Of a stretch of 64,000 nt of DNA, positions 23,653 to 35,661 are shown piece after piece. How positions within the stretch are numbered: the first letter of the stretch is position 1; each line of letters starts with the position of its first letter. The notes under the pieces are model-generated. The model had not been told where the DNA came from, did not search any database, and was given only the letters and a program-made list of their open reading frames with translations. The translations under genes were made by a program, and so were the position numbers. The DNA lies in NCBI GenBank assembly GCA_022578605.1, contig MU394055.1:686902-750901 (forward strand). Direction: 5' to 3'. Source of the stretch: Camillea tinctor (taxonomy: Eukaryota; Ascomycota; Sordariomycetes; Xylariales; Xylariaceae).

Positions 23653-25505
23653 ATGGTAGTCTCTTCACGTTGGACCGCACCGATACCGGGGTGTTCTGTC
23701 CAAACTTGGGTATTTGGGTCTTCCTTTGGACATCTCCCCGACGACCCTCAGTTCATTGACCCTGAGCGGCCAGATACTCATGTCTTCACAAGGTCAGAAT
23801 ATCGCCTTTGGTGCAAGCGGCTAGCCTTGGGACTACGGCGTGCAGGTCTCAAGCCTGGCGAACGTGTCTTGCTATTCTCCGGCAACACCATTTTCTCGCC
23901 CATCATTTTCATGGGCGTTTTGATGGCGGGTGGTGTTTTCACTGGCGCAAACCCTGGCTTTGTGTCTCGGGAGCTCACTCACCAGCTCAAGGACAGCGGA
24001 GCATCTTTTTTAATAGCCGCCGACTCTCGGATGGAGGTGGCTGTAGAAGCGGCTACCGAAGCGGGCCTCTCTCGGGACCGGATATACAGTATCGATAATG
24101 AGACTTTTGACCCGGAAATGTGTGCAGCGCCCTTAGGGACCAAGCATTGGCTTTCATTGCTGGCGACCAAGAGTGATGGTCTCAATTTTGACTGGGTCGA
24201 GCCGTCGGACACTAAAACAACGACATGCTGTTTGAACTATAGTTCAGGGACGACTGGTGTGCCCAAAGGTGTTCAAATATCTCACTACTCCTATGTCGCG
24301 AATGGGGCGGGTGTGATATCCGTAGCACAGCAAGACCCGGAATTCAAGGAGAAGAGACTCCGTGCACGCGAGTTGTGTTTTCTACCAATGTACCACCCGT
24401 ACGGCCAAACCTTCTTCGCTTGTATCTTCCCAATGCTGGGGAGTCCCGTGTATATTATGCCGGTGTTCAACCTGGAGAAGATGCTGCAACACATCGAGAA
24501 ATACCGCATTACGTCGATAACAGGCATACCTGCTATCCTAGCTGCACTCGCGAGGAATCCTTCGAGTCACAGGTATGATTTGAGCAGCATCGAAACTATT
24601 TCGAGTGGTGGTGCTCCTCTCGCGCTGAAACTCTGTGATGAGGTTTCTAATCTCTGGCCTCATGGCACTTTAAACGTCCGCCAAGGCTGGGGCATGACGG
24701 AAGTGACGTGCGCGGCGACGATGTGGCATTCACTTTCGTCTATTAGAAGTTCCGCTGTGGGAGAGGTAGCAGTGAACGCTAAGGCTCGCCTCATGAGGGT
24801 TGACGGTTCCGGGGAAATTACCGAGGCATACGAGAGGGGCGAGCTTTGGATATCGGGCCCAACACTTATGATGGGTTATTGGAACAATTCTGAAGCCACT
24901 GCTAACGCTTTTCATATCGACCCTGACGGAACACGCTGGTTAAAGACCGGTGATGTCGCGTATATAGAAAAATATGAGCCAGGAGGGCTGTTGCACATAG
25001 TTGACCGTATCAAAGAACTTATTAAGACCGAGGCAGGTCAGATAGCACCAGCGGAACTGGAGGCCGTATTGCTAGATAATAAAGGGGTAACCGATGTAGC
25101 GGTCGTCGGCGTGACCATAGATGGCGTGGAGGTGCCTCGTGCATATGTTGTACCGAGCGCTTTGGTCAAAGTGACCGAGAAGGAGATAGCTAAGTGGATG
25201 GAATCTCGAGCGGCAGGCTATAAATGGCTTAGAGGTGGCGTCAAGTTCATCGATGCTATCCCGAAGAACCCAGTAAGTTTTCCCTCCGGTAATGGGCTTG
25301 GGGATAAGAGAGACTAACAAGAGTTATATAGTCGGGCAAGATTCTACGTTCGCAGCTTAAATTGTTGGCAGCGAAAGAAGTGGGTGATAGGAAACAGGGT
25401 ATTTCGAACCCGAAACCAGTACCTACTTATAAACTCCAGCATACCACAGTACAAGTTGTAGAAAAATCTTTTTTCTCATCAAACCTACATGTTAAGTTAG
25501 GATAG
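23653..25505 (+). CDS. AMP-dependent 4-coumarate-CoA-ligase-like enzyme
   Basis: Two exons, 23653..25272 and 25332..25505, encode 597 aa. The adenylation core is complete: P-loop NYSSGTTGVPKGVQISH, GWGMTEVTCAA, GELWISGPTLMMGYW, WLKTGDVAYI, DRIKELIK and AGQIAPAELEAVL. The 59 bp intron cuts exactly between IPKNP and SGKILR, so the catalytic lysine of the C-terminal domain is in exon 2. Reading through without splicing would lose it. The enzyme should activate an aryl or acyl acid as AMP ester and pass it to CoA. A C-terminal tail of about 45 residues ends NLHVKLG, so no SKL-type peroxisomal signal is present. It stands alone, with no pathway partner adjacent. Confidence 0.88.
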
Positions 25506-26770
25506 AACTTATTTTTTGGGGGGGGTTAATAATAATAATGTGTTCCCTTTCTATTGCAAGTCATATGAATAGAGTAATCGTCCTAGGCTTCTAGCGAGAA
25601 GAGAATGTGAGAATGTGGCTTAGGAGTATAGCTAGTTGTCAAGTTTAGATTCTACACATTTAAAACTACAATACTATGATCAATCACGATTATAAAACTT
25701 ACCCTAGATACCTAGGTAGCTAAGGCGTGTTTATTTATAGCTCGCACTTTGTCATATTGAGACATGGCATCATCAAATCATATTTGCAACTTGCTAGATT
25801 AGTAATACATATATGTGCTGTTGATCTCAACTAAGGAGGGTTCTTTGTACAAGTACTGATATTATGAAGAACACGAATTTGGGACCAAGAATTAACTGGC
25901 TGTTTTTGTTACCCATGGGTTTATCTCACATAGTTATATGCCTAGCCGTATACAAAAACAATAAACATTACTTACTACTTCGACGACGCACTTATTGCCA
26001 ATACGTCAGCGGTGGTATAATTATATGACGTCCCGCAATGCCGATTGGTATTGTCGTAGAAATATACGGCGGGACTCGGAGTTCCGTGTTTTCACAAGCG
26101 TGGTGGATTCAATAGTTACTGATCATCTTTCAGGGGGGAATTAACGACCTATCCTATTAGCGTATTCTTACTAGGTGGTGATAGACGGTTACTTAACCTA
26201 TACAGTATCGATATTAGCTGTTGCTAGGGGTTAAGATCTCCTAGGTCGAAGTAGATGGAAGCAATTATGGTGTTAGTCTATCATAGCTATGCAGTATAGT
26301 TTCATCTCTAAGCTAAGTGGCGAGATACGATGCTTGTTTTCCTGCAGAATCGGGTTGAGAACTGTCCAAGATGGTTATATAACCATGGTTGAATAGCTGG
26401 AAAAATTTCTTTATTCTTTTCGCCTTGTCCAATTCGAGTTTTGTGATGTCATCATAATAATGTCCATGCGAACGCCATGTTGCTATATTGATAAGTATAT
26501 TGGCTGTGTCGTAGCGTAGGAAATTGCATGAAATGGCAGGCTGACGCCAGCTTCAGCACAAGAACGCTACCCTAGGTAGAAGCTGAACACGAATCTCCCA
26601 AAGACAGGTTTGGTAGACGCACTCGTCACTAAAATGTTCCATCATCTTTCTGGTTCCGTAGGCCTGAATTTTCTTCATATAGAAGTGCCGATGCGCCTAT
26701 TTAAGCTTACTTGTGTCTCAGAGCTAGATTCTTCGTCGTGTCCCCACTCATCACATCCTTTACTCCTACT
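25506..26770. other. Intergenic region
   Basis: AT-rich spacer of 1.3 kb. It contains one perfect TACCTAGGTA palindrome (25709..25718) and a G8 run near 25519. A TATTTAA element near 26698 may serve the next gene. Confidence 0.5.
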
Positions 26771-28249
26771 ATGGCACCTACTCGCTCATCGGTTCTCGTT
26801 TCACTCGGGGTGTTGATAGCGGGGGTGACAAAAGCTGCCTCCGATGTTGTTCAAATCGAACAAACCCCCAACGGGTTTTTATCATCTCCTAGGGGATGGA
26901 ATTCTTATGGTATTCAAACCAATCCAGCTACCAATCCCGAATTTCAATTCGACCAGGCTGGTGTGATCAGTCAGTGCGACGTTCTTGCGACTACAACAGC
27001 TCTCAAAGATGCGGGATATGTATACTGCAGTCTCGACTCTGGCTGGTCTGTCGGCGATAGGGGTGATGATTTTGGACGAATCATCTACAACGATACTATA
27101 TTCGATATTCCGGGTCTGGCAGATCATCTTCATTCCCAGGGTCTACTTTTGGGAGTTTACGTAGTGCCTGGTGCTTTTCATGCTGATGAAGGCAAGACAA
27201 TACTCGGGACGAATGTTACCATCGGTTCAGTATGCTCAGGCGATAATGGCCTGTCTCGATGCAATCTAGACTACTCTCAACCAGCTGTTCAGCAGTGGTT
27301 CAACTCGGTAGTGGACCAATTCGCCACTTGGTAAGCAACCTATAAAAAATGGGTTCATAAACAAATTGCTACTCTATACTAACATGAGACGAAAAGGGGG
27401 GTGGATTTAATTAAGCTGGATTACGTAACCCCTGGTTCTCCTGTTAACGGTGCGACTCTCCCACAAGATTCGAGCGGCGAGGTCATAGCCTACCACAAAG
27501 CGATAGCGCAGTCCAATCGACAAATCCGCCTTGATATATCGTGGAAGCTAGACAGGTCACAAACCTACTTTGAGATCTGGAATGCGAATGCAGACTCCAT
27601 GCGAACCGACCAAGATATCAACAATAGTGGTGGGACAACCTTTGTAGCCTGGGAAGTCCTCCAGCGAGCCATCGAAAACTACCGCCAGTATATTGCTACC
27701 GTTACCCAGTACGGCACTACTCTTACTATTTATCCAGACATGGACAACCTCTACGTTGGCAATGAGGCTGCAATTACTGGGGTGACAGATGCGCAAAGGC
27801 AAACCATCATGACCCACTGGCTTGGGGCTGGGGCGAACCTCCTCCTTGGCTCTGATTTAACGAAGCTCGACCAGTTTGGGCTCAATCTTTTGACCAATCC
27901 GCGCGCACTCGAGGTCGCCGAGTTTACTTCTCGGTATCCGATGCTACCTCGTAATCCAGGAACGGGCGAGAATGGGCCACAACAGCTTCAGGCGTGGATT
28001 GCAGGCCCCGATGCAGCTGGATCTGCCGTGGTGATTATAGCGAATTACGGTCCTAACCAAGGTCAGGGCAGCTGGGAGACATCGAAATCTGGAATACAGA
28101 CGGTGAATGTGTCTTTGACCGATCTTGGGATTGCCGGAACATATGGAGTGGTAGACGTTTGGGCCAACGCAAATTTCACGGTCGATGATTTAGGCTTCAG
28201 TGTCGAACTTGACGAAGGCCAAAGCGTTTTATATCAACTCAATCCCTAG
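26771..28249 (+). CDS. Secreted GH27-like alpha-galactosidase family protein
   Basis: Exons 26771..27330 and 27397..28249 encode 470 aa; the 66 bp intron has a CTAAC branch site. A signal peptide covers about residues 1-23 (ending TKAAS). The barrel shows GH27 features: RGWNSYGIQ at the first strand, YVYCSLDSGWS, a nucleophile region LIKLDYVTPG completed across the intron, and a probable acid/base aspartate in the segment around ADSMRTDQDI. A C-terminal beta domain (GTYGVVDVWANANFTV) follows. The classic LKYDNC motif is changed to IKLDYV, so the substrate may differ from simple alpha-galactosides. The start is the ATG before APTRSS; upstream in-frame codons begin on TTG. Confidence 0.8.
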
Positions 28250-29430
28250 GCATATTTTCGTCAATTGATAATATAACACTACAGGCTATGGACATTGTAT
28301 CCATTTATAAGTTGCTTTAGGCCTTGTGGTGGATTCCTTACAAGCATTTCTTATATGTATCGTCCCTTGGCTGGCAGTGATTGATCATGCCCAATAATAC
28401 TTGCCAAGGTGGTATTGTACCGAGGCATTAGTACACTTCACTATAAATACTACTATTGTTGTTCGTGATTTATTTGTGTGCTGTCTACCATAACGAAAAC
28501 TTCTCGCCGCATATGAGATAGGTACATAACGCTTCCACACATGAAAAATTTAGACACGTATAAAAAAAACCAGTGAATCGGTTCCCTGGTGGTAACTTAT
28601 GTAAAAGTGGGAAGAGAACCCCATATATGGATTGGGCAAGGTTTATTCCGCCCTGATTGCCGAGAATATAGCTAGGGGAACAACAAGACCGTCCACAATC
28701 GTTCTACACGGCATCAACCGCGACAATGTAAACGTACCCTATGGTGGCAGTTGATTGGTTACTCACAGAAGTAATTGCTACGAAGAATAAACTCGATGGC
28801 TTTGAATCCAGAATGATAAATATCGCTGCCTAATTGTAGAGAAGGCTATTAATAGCGTCTGTGATACGAACTTCCTTAAGAAGGAGCCGTAGGATTCGGC
28901 TGTGACGGTATGATATCAAAACCACAACACACACAAGTGGGGAGGGCGGTGCAGAGCTGGCTGATGCTGTTTGGATTGACCAGCGTTTCAGTGAGGTGAA
29001 AGATCACGATGAAGAATATAGCACCACCATACACGCCTTGGCTCTAATTGGACATGTATAAGTTCTCTCCCCTGGACGGCAGGATGGCCGGACCAATGGT
29101 TGGTAAGAGTATTTCGGTGCCTGAAAGGATCGACGTGGGGTATCACCGGTTAATCGGGTCTGAGAAGCACGGTCATCACGATATTGATAATGGTACACAA
29201 TTACAAAGGTAGGTATATCGTCTTGATCGTCCTCGCCCATAGAGTTCGACAACGATCCAGCAAACTTCACGTCTTCTAGCAACAGGATTTGAGAATAGGT
29301 TGTATCTCCCTGATAAAACTCAATCTGCCTCAAACTACAGCCATCCGTGGGCACCGTTTAACTTATCGACGACCAAGTACAGACAAACTCAAATTAAAAC
29401 CTGGTGAATGACCAACGGCGCTCCGTAGAC
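28250..29430. other. Intergenic region, nothing firm
   Basis: 1.2 kb spacer. A minus-strand open frame at 29004..29354 begins on GTG and has no family resemblance, so it is not called. Confidence 0.45.
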
Positions 29431-30305
29431 ATGACTTCAGCGCCTTATCCAGAAAGTACGGTCCAGTATATCCCCGCGAGGCCACCGTCAGCGACCACTT
29501 CACAGATGTCTATCACAGGAAACCGGGACTATGGCATGAAGTTCGTGGGTGGAATAGAGGAGATAATCAGCAACCCACACGGGTCAGATCGCAGCCAGAC
29601 GAACGAGACCGCCCCGATCAACACCCCGCCCGAGACCGTGACGACGTACGAGCCTCCCCCATACTGGGAGAGGGAGAGGCCGCACGAGCCGGCAGACACC
29701 CCGAAAGAAAAAGAGGATGAGAGCGATGAGTGCCACCCGTTCTGGGTGTCGTGGTGGGATATAGTGAGGGGCATAGGTTTGATCATAGCCGGCCTCCTGA
29801 GTATTCCACTGGTAGTCGTACATGGACTATCGAAGATGTTCTACTACATCCCGGTACTCTATAAAGATGAATCGCTTCGGAAGTGGCCCGATATCACGGG
29901 ATTTGGGAGCGGCTGTGTTGCCGCCGTTGAGGTAATTCCTTCACTCTTGATCTTAAATGGTAATTTGAACGATGCTGACCTTGATAGTGGGGGTTCTGGT
30001 TTGTCCTTGTGAATCCACTCACCGACTGGTTCGTACTGCCGTACAAGGGTGCAAGGAAGAATGGAGTACTGGGATTTTTCACTGGCTTTCTTAAGGGCCT
30101 AGGTAGCATCCTGTTCAAGCCGGTTTCTGGTAAGATCGAGATATGTAGCTTCAGTTACATTCAGCGTCATATTGCTAACAGCTCTGTAGGTGCGGCTGGG
30201 TTTGTTGGCCATCCTTTGTTTGGAATATACAAGGAGGCCACCAACGTCAAGGTGGTTATCAAACGTAAAAGTCGATCTCGAAAGCGAGCCACATCACCTG
30301 TCTGA
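29431..30305 (+). CDS. Free-standing domain like the C-terminus of sterol glucosyltransferases
   Basis: Exons 29431..29931, 29988..30129 and 30190..30305 encode 252 aa; the introns are 56 and 60 bp. The N-terminal about 100 residues are polar and disordered (rich in Pro, Thr, Glu). From about residue 105 there is a hydrophobic segment (GIGLIIAGLLSIPLVVVHGLSK) followed by NPLTDWFVLPYKGARKNG, GFFTGFLKGLGSILFKPVS and GAAGFVGHPLFGIYKE. These glycine-rich blocks resemble the extension that follows the glycosyltransferase domain in many fungal sterol 3-beta-glucosyltransferases. No UDP-sugar-binding domain is present. A membrane- or lipid-associated role is inferred; the function is unknown. Confidence 0.7.
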
Positions 30306-31126
30306 TAATACTGTCGATTTCGGAGTTCTAAATGTTAGCCTGATAGTTGTACAAAGGCTAAGGAATATGTTTCGGGCCGGACGAGGGATAATGTGAGATT
30401 TAAATCATGACTCAATCGGTTGTCTAAAGATCTTCAATGTCGAAAATGTCTATTTTTAGCAGTGTCTCTTGTGAGGAAACTAATATTAATGAGATAGCGT
30501 ATCTATATGATAGTTATATCGAAGAATGAGTCTTGTAATTGTGATATTCAATGAATTGAATATGTTAATTACGCGGTTCATTGGATACTGCTATATCAAA
30601 CCCGAATACCTAGGTATATACTACTTATAAGTCATGGCGAAATTCATCGTATTATAAAAGAGATAGCATCTACGTAGCCTTCGTGTAGTGATTTTATAAA
30701 AGAAACCATATAAATCGTAAGTCATTGGCCCACTAATCGATGAATAAGGGTTGACTGCATTGTCCTACTCAAGGAGCGTAGATTCTTTATTGGTCCATTT
30801 CCATGAGTAATACCGTTGGGATGTTGTGTATGGGATGATCGCTACACATTCGTCAGGCTCTAGGATATACAGCGGCTATTTGCGGTATGGATGCTTATGA
30901 AGCAGAATCATGCGGGGATCTAACGTGTCATTATACGTAAGTCTATACGCAGATCGGTGTGAAATTACAGTTATTCCTACTTAACATCATATTGCCATGA
31001 TCCTTTCTAACAGGAAATACCCTATAAAGTGAGATACAACTTTATGAAAGCAACCGCCAACAAACCCACTATATACTGCTCTCACATTAAATAATTTTAG
31101 GGTAGCTTGGAGAAACCACATCTATC
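30306..31126. other. Intergenic region
   Basis: 0.8 kb AT-rich spacer with one perfect TACCTAGGTA palindrome (30607..30616). No gene seen. Confidence 0.5.
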
Positions 31127-33252
31127 ATGCTTTGTGAGATATGCCGTGATGGCCTACAAGGCATCTGGGATCCGACGCTTACGAGGAGGCTCGGACCTGT
31201 TGAAGAGATTCTCAATACCCAACCCGAAGACCGGAACATGGACCGTATACCAAACTTTAGGGTTGGATCACGAAGAGAGCGTGACGAATACACCATGAGA
31301 GAACCAGAATATTATGTATTTGCACATCATCCGGACTTTACATCGTTTGAACAGTCGATGGCTCGAGGCTGTGCTATGTGCAATAGATTTCGCCCAACGC
31401 CGGATGATGCAGCTTTGAACCCTAAATTAAAGGAATTCGGTTGTTTTTCTGCTTTTGCCGTCTCATTCCAGCCGCCGTCATCAGAAATAATCATGACCGT
31501 ATTTTACGGAGACACTCAAGGGGGCTTCGCCTTTGTGCCTTTTCAAGGTTCGTAACTCCAACCCCTTTACTATCCAACGGTTAATCTAAGAATTCAAGAG
31601 ATGCTTTCAATGATGACCTCAACTTGAAAATCTCGCCTTCTACAAATGGCGTGGAGACATGGAATCTGATCAATCGATGGCAGAAGAACTGTGGTGAGAA
31701 TCATACCTTGTGTGATAGTCGGAGCACTATTTTCCCAACCAGACTCCTCGAGGTAGGGGAGTTTGGTGATAAAGGGGACGTGATACGCCTTGTACAGGGA
31801 AGTGCAGTACCTTCACATGAAAGATACGCCTGCTTGAGCCATAGCCAGTGTACAGAATCGATGAAGGCTCATTTGATGCTTTCCGAAGACAGTCAAGCCT
31901 TATTAAAAAGCGGGTTCTTGGTCGAAGAGCTCTCGAAAACAATTCAAGATACCATTGCAGTTATCAGACGACTCAACATACGCTACGTGTGGATCGACCA
32001 CCTATGCGTCTTCCAGGACTCAGTCGAAGACAGGGAGGCACAAGCGTTATCTATCAACCAGATCTACAAGAACTGTTATTTAAACATCGCGGCCCTTGGA
32101 GCAAGAAACGATAATGACGGTTGCTTCTTTACTCGCAACCCCCAAGATGTCAAAGCAACTGTGTTCGACATGTGCGTTGACAGTCAGGGCTTACCCAGAC
32201 CCTACGTATTTGACCTTGACAGAACCTGGGGGTGGACGTTAAGTCTTCGTGGGGAACCCCTACTTCATGAAGGCTGGTTCGTTCAGGAACACCTCCTAGC
32301 ACCCAGAACTCTTCTCTTTGGCACTAAGCAGGTGTTCTGGGAATGTAAAGAGCACGTATCTTGCGAGCTGCACCCTAATGGTACACCGAATTCAGGCCCT
32401 CAGTCAAAAGACCATGCTTCAAGAGCCGCTTTCAAATGTATTCATGGACTTCATTTCCGCCAAGTATCTACCGATCCTCTTCGACAGCTCGTGTTGGACT
32501 GGTACAGCATTGTGGCATACTACTCGAGCCATCAGAGCAACGTCCCTGAAGATAAACTTCTCCCCATTTCTGGAATTGTCAAGGAAATGAAGAAAATATT
32601 TAGCAAACTTGGAAATCCATCCGCTCAATGTCTTGCCGGTGTTTGGAAACATACGTTTCCGGAAGGCCTGCTGTGGAACCTCAGGGGAGAGTCCAAACGA
32701 TTATTGTCTCGTTCCGTTCCTTCGTGGTCTTGGGCATCCGTGGATGGCTCTATCAACATTCAAAGCTTTTCAAGCGAAAAGGCTATCTGGTTTACCGAAG
32801 CACTGGATAAAAAGTACGAGGTATCAGATCCGGATGATGGCGCCGCAATCGAGAATGAAGTGATCAATCTTAGAGGGCCGTTGGCAATGGCAGTGATTGC
32901 AGATGTTGACAAGCAATGGGGTTGGCGCCCTTCGGATCGAAAAGTAGACTCGCTCGAGAACCTTGGGGAAACACGAAACAAAATAGCATCGCCATCAGAT
33001 TATGAAGCTCGGTTTATCATGAGGTGGAGCGTAGGTTTCGATGCCGCCCAAGATGTCACAAATGAAGTGCCCCTATTAATAGTCCGGGCCCAGCCATGGG
33101 GAGAGATCTGGCATATCACCGCGTTGGCACTGAAAAGCACCTCGTCGAATAATTATCAACGGGTTGGCATTGCGAATCTAAACGTCCCCGACGAAGAGTC
33201 AGCTCGTAATCTCATTAGAAACTTTCCATATGCAGATGTAACAATTCACTAG
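31127..33252 (+). CDS. HET-domain protein (heterokaryon-incompatibility type)
   Basis: Exons 31127..31547 and 31601..33252 encode 690 aa around a 53 bp intron. The N-terminus has a cysteine pair (MLCEICRDG) and a second pair (GCAMC), then C-x5-H-x2-C (CGENHTLC) and FPTRLLEV, the usual lead-in of HET proteins. The HET domain starts about residue 215. Its first motif is degenerate (RYACLSHSQC rather than the usual LSYxWG), while the later core IRYVWIDHLCVFQDS and INQIYKNCYLNIAALGA is well kept. A typical PSWSWASVDG block follows. Such proteins trigger cell death or signalling on meeting non-self partners. The changed first motif may mean an altered or lost activity. Confidence 0.88.
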
Positions 33253-34033
33253 GCTTGTGTCAAGGGGGGATTTAGGGATCGAAACTACGAGTTGAGGGAC
33301 TAGTTTCATTATATCCGCTCGTGTCTTACTATTTAACAACACTAGCTGTCGTAACACGGACTTCAAGTTGAGAAAGTGATAGTGAGCAGAGCCTAGTTCG
33401 ATGCCTTGCGCATACTTATGACATTTGAAAGCTAGAATTAACTCGTGAGTACATTCTTTAAGTACTTTCAAATCCGAATGCGAGCGATATCAACCCTGAA
33501 GGTTATACATATGTAACTCCTTTTAGTTTCTACCCACTGACACTCCCCAGGGGTGCAGACATCAATGATGTTAGATGTTATGGGAACGTATTTCCTTCTT
33601 AATATTTCGTGATAGAATATTGTTAACTGGCTTAAAGTCAGTGATGGTCGTTACATTAAATGCCACTATCTAGCAAACATCACGGGCAGATACCCTAGGT
33701 TAGATTAAACAAGTTATCTTCTGATAGCACTGGAAGTTCACTGCATTCATTCAATGCACGAGGATCATAATAATAATGACAAGTACATAATTCTACACAT
33801 CTCAGAACTCTGAATACTCCATCAACTTCACTCCTCACGACTATCATCCTCAATATTCCACGAAGAGCTACAGCAAGTTGCATTCAGAAGATTCAACTGT
33901 GCTGACACTTGATACCCACCTACTGGACTATCCGCAGAACTTCGATACTCAACCAACTGTCAAGCTCAAGCAGCCATAATTGTAGCACCGGAATTCAACT
34001 CATCATTGCCATCCTTAGCTGAGCGAGGGAATC
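33253..34033. other. Intergenic region
   Basis: 0.8 kb spacer between the HET and BTB genes. No gene or repeat recognised. Confidence 0.5.
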
Positions 34034-35200
34034 ATGCCACACTCCGAAAGAGCGCTCGAGGGCCAAGCCCCATCTGCCCTCCTCCAAACATCATCGGGGC
34101 TGTTTACGGCCAAGTCTCAGGCGTGTCTTGAGCTGGAAACCCAGAGGCTTCCACTCACATATATCGACCAAGAGGGAGACCTGTATCTCAAGGTGGGCAC
34201 TGGCGGGGCTGCAAGAGTTTTTGTCGTGTGCCCGGAGGCGTTAGTGAAGTCTTCGCTATTCTGGTTGAAGCTTCTATGCGGGGGATTTGCTGAATCCAGG
34301 AGACCTGATGCTGAGAGCCCGGCGCGCAAATGGGTAGTGGAGCTCCCGGACGACCGCGCTGAGAGCATGGAGATACTCCTGAACATGGTGCACGGCAAGT
34401 ATCGTTACGTAAAGACAGACAGAGATGTCTTAATATCGGACCTGTATGAACTGTGCGTTCTCACAGATAAGTACGACATGACTCAGGTATTGCGCCCTTG
34501 GGCTAAGGGTTGGGCGAAAACCCTGTTCCCTACTACGTTGGACATTGAGAACACGTCCCATTATTACACGGACGAGTACTATAAAAGACTTTGGATTGCG
34601 CGGGAAATAGGCGACGCAGACGGCTTTATAACGTTGTCTACATGTATGCTGCTGAATTGTAGCCCTATTCCGAATCCAAGAGTCCTCGAGCCCCCGGGAC
34701 TCTATGGTGAGTATGACAATATGACTTTCTTCTTCTGTGAAACTAACTATCGACAAATTGTAGATACACTAGCGGAGATACGCTTGGCCACAATTGAAAG
34801 GCTCCTCTCTGTCTACCGTGATATGGTTCAAGACCTTCAGAAGGGTAGAAATACTACGTTTTGCAAACGTCCAGAGGAACATAGTTCATGTGCGTTGACC
34901 ATGCTTGGCAACATCATTGGAAGTCTCTATCAGTGTGGCTTCTGGCCCATCCCCGAAGCCCAAAGCATAAAACAGAACTTAACAACATTAATCAGGATTC
35001 TAGCAACTGTAAATGCAAAGGGTGAAGGCGACTGCTCTTACTCAAATGAACTAAGATTTGATATAGACCTCGAGACGCGAAGAATAATACAGGGCCGTTT
35101 CTTTACCAATATGTATTTGAAACACCTCGCGATGCAGGCAAAAAAAGCTGGACTCCACAAGACGGTACTGTACTCACGTCTCCTGTCATGTATTAGATAA
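34034..35200 (+). CDS. BTB/POZ-like domain protein
   Basis: Open for 388 codons. Residues about 45-150 match the fungal BTB/POZ pattern: DLYLKVGTGG, then a CPEALVKSSLFWLKLL segment (the core 'shape, then SPVF' helix), VVELPDDRAESMEILLNMVHG, and LYELCVLTDKYDM. The rest is helical and of unknown function. Positions 34707..34763 form a perfect intron signature (GTGAGT donor, ACTAAC branch, TTGTAG acceptor) of 57 bases without a stop. Two products are therefore possible: 369 aa if spliced, 388 aa if retained. BTB domains mediate dimerisation or Cullin-3 binding; no second functional domain is visible. Confidence 0.75.
   Translation: MPHSERALEGQAPSALLQTSSGLFTAKSQACLELETQRLPLTYIDQEGDLYLKVGTGGAARVFVVCPEALVKSSLFWLKLLCGGFAESRRPDAESPARKWVVELPDDRAESMEILLNMVHGKYRYVKTDRDVLISDLYELCVLTDKYDMTQVLRPWAKGWAKTLFPTTLDIENTSHYYTDEYYKRLWIAREIGDADGFITLSTCMLLNCSPIPNPRVLEPPGLYGEYDNMTFFFCETNYRQIVDTLAEIRLATIERLLSVYRDMVQDLQKGRNTTFCKRPEEHSSCALTMLGNIIGSLYQCGFWPIPEAQSIKQNLTTLIRILATVNAKGEGDCSYSNELRFDIDLETRRIIQGRFFTNMYLKHLAMQAKKAGLHKTVLYSRLLSCIR
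34707..34763 (+). other. Probable stopless intron (length divisible by three)
   Basis: GTGAGT donor, ACTAAC 22 bases before a TTGTAG acceptor, 57 bases long, open in the host frame. Splicing removes 19 codons beginning GEYDNMTFFF without shifting the frame. Confidence 0.65.
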
Positions 35201-35661
35201 GGTAGCCATGAAGGAACGGGATTTAGAGGAATGAGGTGGCAAGTGCATGTTTTACGCAATACATAATTGCTGGAGAAATTTCCGTAGACCCCTAGGAATA
35301 TATTTTCTCTATATTTACGTGCCCCATGCACCTCGTGCCAGATTATCAATTGAATCTAACCTTGGTTCAGCGCAAGAGACGCGACCATAGGTGGACTGAA
35401 CGCGTTTAGCAGGGTAGTTTTTGGTGATTTTGGGCGTGGTGAATCGCGGCAGAATGCGCAAAATGGGGGCAAAGATAGCTAAGGTTAAGTATCTTCAGTA
35501 GGTTACCCACTAACCTACACTTTCACGAACGAGTGACGCTTTTGATCACGCCAATCATCCAGACAAAGTTTGGACACGGAAAACACTGGGCGACGATCAT
35601 TCGATTTCGATACTTCTCAAGAGGAATCCCCAGAATCCTCAGAGTCTCAGACCATCATTCC

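Noticed and set aside
29004..29354. 116-codon minus-strand open frame
   Set aside because: It starts on GTG, has no recognised motif and no plausible upstream exon.
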